Of a stretch of DNA of 5,835 bases, positions 1 to 5,073 are shown one piece after another. How positions within the stretch are numbered: position 1 is the first letter of the stretch; the number at the start of each line of letters is the position of its first letter. Both the position numbers and the translations under genes were made by a program. Source of the stretch: an uncultured Eubacteriales bacterium (GTDB taxonomy: Bacteria; Bacillota; Clostridia; Lachnospirales; Lachnospiraceae); assembly GCA_949286775.1 (NCBI GenBank), contig CASEDW010000195.1, positions 1 to 5,835 on the forward strand. Reading direction: 5' to 3'. The notes beneath the pieces were generated by a model. That model ran no database searches, was not told the DNA's origin, and saw nothing but the letters and a program-made list of their open reading frames with translations.

Positions 1-363
1 GTTATGGGAAGGAACGGACTTGGAAAATTGCAGTCTGATCCTGATGACGCGCCTCTTCAGGCAAGCGTAATGATTCACATGATCTTTGAAAGAGATGGCG
101 GCGGACTCAGAAGATATTCTTTCGGATATACGGGCGCTCATCTAAAAGACGGAAAACTGCTTCCTATCCCATGCGAAGGAAAGACGGTAACGGCTGAAAA
201 CGGAAGAATGCAGCTTGTCCATCTGCTGTATGAATATACGAATCAGGCTTATATACTGCCAAGGCTTTACGCGGAATTTGGAGATCAGAAACCGAGCATG
301 GTTATGCCGCCGTATCCTGAAGACAAGATACCTCTGCTGAAAAGAGCCGGACTGATCAAGTGA
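1..363 (+). CDS. C-terminal part of a DAPG/phloretin hydrolase-like (PhlG family) protein, 5' truncated
   Basis: The frame is open from base 1 to a TGA at 361-363, giving 121 codons including stop. It is probably the C-terminal part of a longer protein: no ribosome binding site can be seen before the ATG at 4, and the similarity is to the end of a family of roughly 290 aa. The tail resembles PhlG-type hydrolases, zinc enzymes that hydrolyse the C-C bond between an acyl group and a phloroglucinol ring (2,4-diacetylphloroglucinol, phloretin). Numbering from the ATG at 4, H73-x3-E77 (220-234) sits just before the segment LPRLYAEFG, as the C-terminal zinc pair His270/Glu274 does in PhlG. H25 and Y42 (FGY) could correspond to substrate residues His214 and Tyr229. 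The other two zinc ligands would lie upstream of the window. The gene ends 27 nt before the flavoprotein gene, so the two are probably co-transcribed. Recognition is from memory of the family and is moderate; a different C-C hydrolase or an unrelated fold remains possible. Confidence 0.6.
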   Translation, partial: VMGRNGLGKLQSDPDDAPLQASVMIHMIFERDGGGLRRYSFGYTGAHLKDGKLLPIPCEGKTVTAENGRMQLVHLLYEYTNQAYILPRLYAEFGDQKPSMVMPPYPEDKIPLLKRAGLIK

Positions 364-379
364 GATAAGCACAGAAGGC

Positions 380-385
380 AGGTGA
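380..385 (+). promoter_or_regulatory. Ribosome binding site that sets the flavoprotein start
   Basis: AGGTGA lies 5 nt before the ATG at 391. A GTG at 382 is in frame and would add three residues (MKF), but it lies inside this Shine-Dalgarno sequence and has only a closely spaced AGAAGG before it. ATG 391 is therefore preferred. Confidence 0.65.
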
Positions 386-390
386 AATTT

Positions 391-1863
391 ATGATAAATA
401 TTACAACTGAATTCGCTGTCGTTGCTGCGGGACCTGCAGGACTCGCCGCGGCAATAGCCGCCTCAGAAATGGGAATTAAAGTATGTGTTTTTGAAAAAGC
501 AGCTGTTCCGGGCGGCGCCGCGAGGATGGGAATGGGGCCTCTTGGAATAGAAAGCAAGATTCAGAAGCGCAGTATGATCGGATTTAAGAAAGAAGAGGCA
601 TTCAAGCGTTTCATGGAATATGTGCAGTGGAAAGCAGACGCGAATCTTGTGCGCAATTACTTCTGGAAATCGGGAGATACTATCGACTGGCTTGAAGAAA
701 TGGGAGTTCCGTTCTGGGGAGCGGGGAAGTATTTCCCGGAGTCGGAAGCCACATGGCATAAAGTGCTTCCGTACAATTCCACTGAGCCTGTTCCGGGCGG
801 CGGCGCTGTTATGTGCGATATTATGAAAAAAAGAGCGGAAGAGCTCGGAACTGTATTTTATATGGAAACTCCTGTAAAACGTCTTATCACTGAAGACGGA
901 AATGTAACAGGACTTGAAGCCGAAAGCAAGTCGGGAGAGACTTATCATGTGGAAGCGAAAGCGGTGCTTGTGGCCACGGGAGGATTTTCTGATAATCCTG
1001 AAATGATAAAAGAAGAGACGGGATATGAATTCGGAAAAGACATGTTTAACAATCGTGTTCCCGGAGACGTGGGCGACGGTCTGAAAATGGCCTGGGCAGC
1101 GGGAGCTGCCAGAAGCGATATCACTATGGAAATGATCCTGCATACGGGAATTCCGCGCCGCTTTTACAACGGAGCGGCATTGTTCAGGCAGCCGGCGGCT
1201 CTCGTCATAAACGCTAACGGACAGCGTCTGATGAATGAAGAAGTGCTCCAAAATACAGCCGTTTCAGCGAATATTGTAAAAATGCAGCCGAGAAAAAGCG
1301 CTTACGCGATCATAACTGACGAGATCGTCGAATATTACAGAAAAAACGGTCTTGATTTCCCTAATTTTTCGGCAGGACCGGCCGGAGTGCTTACGGACTT
1401 TGAACCGGGATTTGCGAATGCGCGGGATAAATATCCTGACTGCGCTTTTATAGCGGGCAGCATCGAAGAGCTGGCTTCTCAGATGGATATTCCATATGAG
1501 AAACTTAAAGAGACGATCGATATATATAATGAAAGCTGCGAGCTTCACTATGACGACTATATGTGCAAAGAACGGCGTTATCTGCATAAGATTGAAGGAA
1601 AAATATACTATGCGGAAAGGATAGCGCTCGGAGCCTACGGAAGCCTCGGCGGTATAGCGATAAACTCCGATCTGGAAGTTATAGATACAGACGGAAAAGT
1701 AATGCCGGGATTTTACGCGGCGGGAAGCGACGTCTGCACCATATACGCCGGCACTTATATGTTCTATTATCCCGGAAATACTATGGGATTCGCGTTAAAT
1801 ACGGGACGTATGGCAGGTGAAAACGCCGCAGCATACATCAGAAAACAGGAAAAAACTCCTTGA
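391..1863 (+). CDS. FAD-dependent oxidoreductase, fumarate reductase/ketosteroid dehydrogenase-like (FAD_binding_2)
   Basis: This 490-aa flavoprotein of the FAD_binding_2 group carries out hydride transfer to or from an activated C=C bond in relatives such as fumarate reductase, urocanate reductase and 3-ketosteroid dehydrogenases. The N-terminal Rossmann segment reads VVAAGPAGLAAA (about residues 10-21) and ends at acidic E35, which should bind the FAD ribose. Further FAD-domain motifs are ATGGF (195-199), GDGLKMAWAAGA, and the C-terminal PGFYAAGSD (439-447) with NTGRMAGENAA (470-480). R266-Q-P through NANGQRLMNEE (274-284) matches the conserved part of the substrate-cap region. There is no signal peptide, FMN-binding domain or haem motif, so it should be a soluble cytoplasmic enzyme needing a separate electron partner. 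The flavodoxin-fold protein 13 nt downstream is the obvious candidate. Oddities are Ala in place of the first Gly of GxGxxG and an unusual AGTYMFYYPGNTMG segment near the flavin. The substrate is unknown; reduction of a cyclic enone or dione from an aromatic precursor fits the context. Confidence 0.88.
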   Translation: MINITTEFAVVAAGPAGLAAAIAASEMGIKVCVFEKAAVPGGAARMGMGPLGIESKIQKRSMIGFKKEEAFKRFMEYVQWKADANLVRNYFWKSGDTIDWLEEMGVPFWGAGKYFPESEATWHKVLPYNSTEPVPGGGAVMCDIMKKRAEELGTVFYMETPVKRLITEDGNVTGLEAESKSGETYHVEAKAVLVATGGFSDNPEMIKEETGYEFGKDMFNNRVPGDVGDGLKMAWAAGAARSDITMEMILHTGIPRRFYNGAALFRQPAALVINANGQRLMNEEVLQNTAVSANIVKMQPRKSAYAIITDEIVEYYRKNGLDFPNFSAGPAGVLTDFEPGFANARDKYPDCAFIAGSIEELASQMDIPYEKLKETIDIYNESCELHYDDYMCKERRYLHKIEGKIYYAERIALGAYGSLGGIAINSDLEVIDTDGKVMPGFYAAGSDVCTIYAGTYMFYYPGNTMGFALNTGRMAGENAAAYIRKQEKTP

Positions 1864-1870
1864 AAGGAGG
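1863..1870 (+). promoter_or_regulatory. Strong ribosome binding site of the flavodoxin-fold gene
   Basis: AAAGGAGG begins at the last base of the preceding TGA stop and lies 6 nt before the ATG at 1877. It selects this start over in-frame upstream codons that would extend the protein by about 20 aa into the flavoprotein gene. Confidence 0.85.
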
Positions 1871-1876
1871 ATCAAT

Positions 1877-2827
1877 ATGAAGATACTTGGAATATTTGCC
1901 GGAAGGCCGAGACAGGTCAGTGAATTCTGGCTGCAGACTGCTCTTAAAGCCGCCGCAGATGAAGGGGCGGAAGTAGAGCTTATCAATCTGCGGGATCTGA
2001 AAATACATCCCTGCACAGGATGCAGAGTCTGCCATAAAGACCGTTTCCGCACCGGAGAAGGCGGAGAGTGCATATTTAAAGACGATATGCCGTGGGTGGA
2101 TGAAAAAATACTTGAATGCGACGGAATGATCGTATGCATGCCATGTTTTGAAAATTCACCTCCGAGCGAATTCAAGCTCCTTCTTGACAGGCTCGGACCT
2201 TCGCACGACGTGGTAGCCGTAAGAGACGGACATGAAAAACTGCTGGCGGCAGGTAAAAAGGGCGTCGATGAAAGATGGTTTAAGAAACGTCCGTGCGCGT
2301 TTATTTCCCACGGCGGAAGCGAATGGACAACCCTTGGACTTCCGGTGATGAGCGTTATGGCGGTGCCCCTTGGAATGAAGATAGTCGATCTCATTAATTT
2401 CTCTTTTAATATGCACTGCGCCATGGATGAGAAAAATATTGAAAGAGTTCGCAGACTGGGAAGAACAGTCGCGAAAAACATGGGACTGCCTGAAGATCAG
2501 ATGAAATACATGGGAGATTTCGGACACTGTCCTATGTGCCATAATTCCACCATGGTTCTGGGTAAAAAGGCCGACGATGTGACATGTGCGGTCTGCGGAA
2601 TAAAAGGAACGATTTCCGTAGAGGACGGCGAGATCAAAATAAGTTATGATCCGAAACAATTTGAACTTTCCCATGTGACTGACAGCGGAAAGTATATACA
2701 TCTGCTCGATATGAACAGCCAGGGAAAAGAAGAAATGAGAAAGTGGAGAGAAGTCGCGCCTCAGATGGAAAAACTTATCCGTGACGGAACGTCTTATTTT
2801 ACGGTTTCAAAACCTGACAGAAAGTAA
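1877..2827 (+). CDS. Flavodoxin-fold NAD(P)H-dependent FMN reductase-like protein with C-terminal zinc ribbon
   Basis: This 316-aa protein starts with the beta1/phosphate-loop region of the NADPH-dependent FMN reductase/flavodoxin superfamily (MKILGIFAGRPRQVSEFW), followed by an ELINLRDLKIHPC stretch. Cys46-x2-Cys49-x2-Cys52-x12-Cys65 resembles the CxxCxxC-x-C motif of iron-sulfur flavoproteins and related reductases, but the last spacing is longer than the usual 4-7, so cluster binding is uncertain. The MIVCMPCFENSPPSEFKLLLDRL segment corresponds to the conserved flavin-contacting Y/F-x-x-x-P-x-x-x-K-x-x-x-DR region. A second cysteine set, Cys218-x2-Cys221 and Cys237-x2-Cys240, forms a rubredoxin/zinc-ribbon-like knuckle pair that is not part of the core fold. 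The gene lies 13 nt after the FAD flavoprotein and ends in a terminator, so it is the last gene of that unit. The likely role is to pass electrons from NAD(P)H to the flavoprotein or directly to a quinoid substrate; the substrate is not known. Confidence 0.82.
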   Translation: MKILGIFAGRPRQVSEFWLQTALKAAADEGAEVELINLRDLKIHPCTGCRVCHKDRFRTGEGGECIFKDDMPWVDEKILECDGMIVCMPCFENSPPSEFKLLLDRLGPSHDVVAVRDGHEKLLAAGKKGVDERWFKKRPCAFISHGGSEWTTLGLPVMSVMAVPLGMKIVDLINFSFNMHCAMDEKNIERVRRLGRTVAKNMGLPEDQMKYMGDFGHCPMCHNSTMVLGKKADDVTCAVCGIKGTISVEDGEIKISYDPKQFELSHVTDSGKYIHLLDMNSQGKEEMRKWREVAPQMEKLIRDGTSYFTVSKPDRK

Positions 2828-2853
2828 AGCTATATTATATGATTTAATAAATG

Positions 2854-2890
2854 CAGCCGGAATCTTTTTTGGTTTCCGGCTGTGTTTTTG
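2854..2890 (+). terminator. Rho-independent terminator of the hydrolase-flavoprotein unit
   Basis: A perfect 9-bp stem, CAGCCGGAA (2854-2862) with TTCCGGCTG (2874-2882), closes an 11-nt T-rich loop and is followed by TGTTTTTG. It begins 26 nt after the stop of the flavodoxin-fold gene and separates that unit from lysR. Confidence 0.85.
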
Positions 2891-2899
2891 TGTTATACT
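2891..2899 (+). promoter_or_regulatory. Extended -10 promoter of the lysR gene
   Basis: TG-T-TATACT is an extended -10 element with a TATACT hexamer (2894-2899), predicting transcription from about 2906. The best -35 is a weak TTGGTT at 2869-2874, 19 nt upstream and inside the terminator loop. This is consistent with low constitutive expression of a regulator. Confidence 0.5.
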
Positions 2900-2931
2900 A
2901 ATCACATCAAAACTTCCAAATCTACCATTAT

Positions 2932-2950
2932 TGACGCATCAGGCGCGTCA
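2932..2950 (+). repeat. Inverted repeat in the lysR leader, possible autoregulatory site
   Basis: TGACGC (2932-2937) and GCGTCA (2945-2950) form a perfect 6-bp dyad with a 7-nt spacer. It ends immediately before the Shine-Dalgarno sequence AAAGAGG (2952-2958) of lysR and lies downstream of the predicted start site. It could be an operator for autorepression or a small mRNA hairpin near the ribosome binding site. No sequence similarity to the TTGCAA sites upstream of the second operon is seen. Confidence 0.4.
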
Positions 2951-2963
2951 GAAAGAGGTAAAA

Positions 2964-3866
2964 ATGCAGGTCAGACATCTGGAATACTTTGCTGAGATAA
3001 TAAGAAACGGTTCGATAAACAGCGCGGCAAAAAATCTGTATATTTCTCCGCAGGCACTGTCGTCTATAGTATCAAATCTGGAGAGCGAGATAGGATGCTC
3101 GCTTCTTGTAAGAAACAGGCATGGAGTGACGGCTACAGAAGCCGGAAAAACAGTTTATCAAGATCTTCAGACGATACTTCCCATAATAGGCGAATGGAAT
3201 AATCTTGGAAACAAAGAAACAAAGACGACGCTGGATCTGTATGTTTCCCTCGCGATGGCGGCCTCGATGAACAGTTTCCTGATAAAAATGGAAGAGCGTC
3301 ATCCTGATCTGTCGATAATAACCCATGAATTGAGAGGAAAGACCATTTGCGACCGCACGGTCAAAAAAAATCATATGATGGCTGTAGTAACTCTTACGGA
3401 TAGTATTTACGATATGCTGAGAAAAGGTTTCGAGAAAATCAATCTGGAACTGCTGAAGCTTTCTGACGATGAGTTTTGCGTTGTAATAGGAAAGGAGTAT
3501 TTTCCGGGACTTAGTGAAATCACGCCGGAAGATGCCAGAAAGATGAAGCTGATATATTCAGCTGACGCCGACGATATCATAGGCCGACGTTTTATAAATG
3601 AGTTTGGATACCAGCATGTGTCTAAAATAGAGAGCCATTCGAGTATATTATGTATGGCGGCCTTAAATCAGGGAGCTATAATACTTCCGAAAAAAGCGGT
3701 TGAAGCCGAGCCTCTATACAAAAGCGGAATGCTGAGGGCGCTTAAATTTTCCGAAGAAAAAATGATGACAAGGCATTATCTTCTTGCGCCGGCGGACGAG
3801 CTGCTGTCTCAGGAAGAGAAAACTCTTAAAGAAGAAATAATAGGGTATTACAGGGAATGGCAGTAA
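2964..3866 (+). CDS. LysR-type transcriptional regulator
   Basis: This 300-aa protein has the standard LysR-family length and layout. The N-terminal winged helix-turn-helix spans about residues 1-61: HLEYFAEIIRNGSINSAAKNL, then ISPQALSSIVSNLESEIGCSLLVR and the wing NRHGVTATEAG. A linker helix leads to the periplasmic-binding-protein-like effector domain from about residue 90 to the end. The ATG at 2964 is chosen because AAAGAGG lies 5 nt upstream and the HTH starts right after it; an open frame extends further upstream but crosses the terminator and promoter. The gene has its own promoter, is flanked by the flavoenzyme unit and the ring-cleavage operon, and points the same way as both. It most likely activates the downstream operon in response to a pathway substrate or intermediate, binding the clustered TTGCAA sites just after its own stop codon. 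The effector is not deducible from sequence. Confidence 0.95.
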   Translation: MQVRHLEYFAEIIRNGSINSAAKNLYISPQALSSIVSNLESEIGCSLLVRNRHGVTATEAGKTVYQDLQTILPIIGEWNNLGNKETKTTLDLYVSLAMAASMNSFLIKMEERHPDLSIITHELRGKTICDRTVKKNHMMAVVTLTDSIYDMLRKGFEKINLELLKLSDDEFCVVIGKEYFPGLSEITPEDARKMKLIYSADADDIIGRRFINEFGYQHVSKIESHSSILCMAALNQGAIILPKKAVEAEPLYKSGMLRALKFSEEKMMTRHYLLAPADELLSQEEKTLKEEIIGYYREWQ

Positions 3867-3910
3867 TAATTGCCACGACATAATTGCAATTTTTTGCAAT
3901 TGTGCAAATT
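3866..3910 (+). promoter_or_regulatory. Cluster of TTGCAA half-sites, candidate LysR operator
   Basis: Four related elements lie directly after the lysR stop: ATAATTGC (3866-3873), ATAATTGC again 14 nt later (3880-3887), and a perfect 8-bp dyad made of AATTGCAA (3882-3889), a TTTT spacer and TTGCAATT (3894-3901), followed by TGCAAATT (3903-3910). The dyad centre is about 56 nt upstream of the predicted start site, where LysR-type activators usually bind. A smaller related site, TTGC-GT-GCAA (3963-3972), lies in the leader. The binding assignment is an inference from position and symmetry. Confidence 0.55.
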
Positions 3911-3912
3911 AG

Positions 3913-3941
3913 TGGACATATTGTTTCAGAACCATTATTAT
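3913..3941 (+). promoter_or_regulatory. Sigma-A type promoter of the ring-cleavage operon
   Basis: TGGACA (3913-3918) and TATTAT (3936-3941) each match the consensus at five of six positions and are 17 nt apart. Transcription should start near 3948. The -35 box begins 3 nt after the TTGCAA cluster, which suits activation by an upstream-bound regulator. Confidence 0.65.
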
Positions 3942-3947
3942 ATAAAT

Positions 3948-4069
3948 ATAGCTGGAACGGATTTGCGTGCAATTGGATTTTTAATTAAAAAGAATGAGCA
4001 AGACACAAAAATCACGTGGATTAATTAGTAACAGTTAACAAAAAATTTAATAAATGGAGGTAAAAAGAT
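3948..4069 (+). other. Long A/T-rich 5' leader of the ring-cleavage operon
   Basis: The predicted transcript has about 120 nt before the start codon. It contains the TTGC-GT-GCAA dyad (3963-3972), the A/T palindrome TTTTTAATTAAAAA (3978-3991), a CACGTG palindrome (4013-4018), and a strong ribosome binding site TGGAGGT (4055-4061), 8 nt before the ATG at 4070. I see no riboswitch-like conserved core, leader peptide or attenuator-terminator pair. Confidence 0.45.
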
Positions 4070-5047
4070 ATGCCAAATATGATGGCCGGTTACGTTCAGT
4101 TACCGCAGCTCGAAGAATACAAAGAGTGGTTTAAAGATCATTTTGATCTTTACAGAGAAGACGGTATTCTTCAGGTTACAATGAAAACAAATGGACACCG
4201 TATGTGTTGGAGTGGTGCAAACCACAGAGCTATGTCTCAGCTTTCAAGAGTTATCTCTCTTGACAGAAAAAATGAGATCATCATCTGGACTCACATCGGA
4301 GATTACTGGATGACAGATAAGGATCCGTACGGATGGGAGACATACGCAGAAGAAAGATTTGAGCATCAGTTTATCGATGATACAAACCTTATCAAGAACA
4401 TGATCTTTGATATCGACGTTCCTACTATCGGTGCTGTTCCGGGACCTGGATTCCACTGGGATTCTGTTCTTCTTTGCGATATCACTATCTGTTCAGAGAA
4501 AGCAGTATTTGATGACGACCATCTTTACTTCGGTCTTGTACCGGGCGACGGTATGTTCATGCTTATGCAGTACCTTATCGGTGTTAAGAAAGCTAACTAC
4601 ATTGCAGCAACAGCTCGTCAGTTTACAGCTCAGCAGGCATTTGACTGGGGATTTGTATCAGAAGTAGTTGAGCACGGCAAAGTAGTTGAGCGTGCATGGG
4701 AAATCGCTCGTATACTTAAGAGCATTCCTTACGAAACAAGAACAATCTTCTCAGATCTTTGCAAACGTCCGTTTGTACATCTTCTTGCAGACGATCTTAA
4801 GCTTCATACAGTTGAAGAGCAGTATTCAACAGTATATCGTATCGCAGCTCAGGATTACGGCGAGGCTCAGACAGATGAGAAGGATATGGGTATGATTCAT
4901 CACTTCCGCTTCAGAAGCGAAGAAGGTATGAAGTTAGTTCAGGCTCCTGTTCACAGCTATCAGGAAATCAAAGATAAATGTGCAGCATGGGGTAAGAAAG
5001 TCGGATGGGTAACACCATACGAAGAGTTCGGCTACGATAAAAAATAA
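4070..5047 (+). CDS. 6-oxocamphor hydrolase-like crotonase (cyclic beta-diketone hydrolase)
   Basis: This 325-aa crotonase-superfamily protein resembles 6-oxocamphor hydrolase (OCH, about 257 aa), which opens cyclic 1,3-diketones by retro-Claisen hydrolysis without coenzyme A. The five OCH active-site residues appear to be kept at matching spacing: His52 (OCH His45), His129 (His122, in GPGFHWD), His151 (His145, in DDDHLYFG), Asp160 (Asp154, in LVPGDG) and Glu250 (Glu244). The usual CoA-crotonase AFCAGAD and GGG/GAG oxyanion motifs are replaced by IGDYWMTDKD and GPGFHW, so a free diketone substrate is more likely than an acyl-CoA. About 65-70 extra C-terminal residues after the OCH-like end (roughly 257-325) are unexplained. 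The start is fixed by TGGAGGT 8 nt upstream; three in-frame stops (TAATAATAA, 5045-5053) end the gene. Codon use favours ATC, CTT, GCT, GGT and ACA, suggesting high expression. It is first in an operon with a BKACE enzyme. A CoA-dependent hydratase role cannot be fully excluded. Confidence 0.8.
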   Translation: MPNMMAGYVQLPQLEEYKEWFKDHFDLYREDGILQVTMKTNGHRMCWSGANHRAMSQLSRVISLDRKNEIIIWTHIGDYWMTDKDPYGWETYAEERFEHQFIDDTNLIKNMIFDIDVPTIGAVPGPGFHWDSVLLCDITICSEKAVFDDDHLYFGLVPGDGMFMLMQYLIGVKKANYIAATARQFTAQQAFDWGFVSEVVEHGKVVERAWEIARILKSIPYETRTIFSDLCKRPFVHLLADDLKLHTVEEQYSTVYRIAAQDYGEAQTDEKDMGMIHHFRFRSEEGMKLVQAPVHSYQEIKDKCAAWGKKVGWVTPYEEFGYDKK

Positions 5048-5060
5048 TAATAAAAAAATC

Positions 5061-5068
5061 AGAGGTGA
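5061..5068 (+). promoter_or_regulatory. Ribosome binding site of the BKACE gene
   Basis: AGAGGTGA lies 5 nt before the ATG at 5074. The gap to the upstream gene is 26 nt and holds two extra in-frame stop codons, with no terminator or promoter, which supports co-transcription. Confidence 0.8.
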
Positions 5069-5073
5069 AGAGA

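Noticed and set aside
4..363. Treating the ATG at base 4 as a true start of a small 119-aa gene
   Set aside because: The frame is open to the window edge, no Shine-Dalgarno sequence is visible, and the similarity is to the C-terminal part of a longer family.
463..1251. Long antisense open frame (262 codons) opposite the flavoprotein gene
   Set aside because: The sense strand encodes a clear FAD_binding_2 protein. The antisense product has no recognisable motifs, and no ribosome binding site suggests it is real.
1817..1876. Upstream in-frame start for the flavodoxin-fold gene
   Set aside because: It would overlap the flavoprotein gene and ignore the strong AAAGGAGG site; the flavodoxin fold begins exactly at the ATG at 1877.
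1795..2481. Antisense open frame (228 codons) opposite the flavodoxin-fold gene
   Set aside because: It is Ser/Leu-rich with no domain features, and spans the junction of two well-supported sense genes.
2931..2959. TTGACG as a -35 box for a lysR promoter
   Set aside because: No -10 hexamer exists at 16-18 nt downstream; that place holds the ribosome binding site.
2781..2963. Upstream in-frame extension of lysR
   Set aside because: It would run through the terminator and the lysR promoter; LysR proteins start a few residues before the HLEYF motif, as the ATG at 2964 does.
3882..3901. The AATTGCAA/TTGCAATT dyad as a lysR terminator
   Set aside because: The stem is A/T-rich and is not followed by a T tract; its position just upstream of a -35 box fits an operator better.
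3978..3991. TTTTTAATTAAAAA palindrome as a regulatory site
   Set aside because: A pure A/T palindrome in an A/T-rich leader is likely to occur by chance; nothing else supports a role.
4070..5047. Ordinary enoyl-CoA hydratase annotation for the crotonase-fold gene
   Set aside because: The typical CoA-crotonase oxyanion-hole motifs and catalytic Glu pair are not seen, whereas the His/His/His/Asp/Glu set of 6-oxocamphor hydrolase is present at matching spacing.
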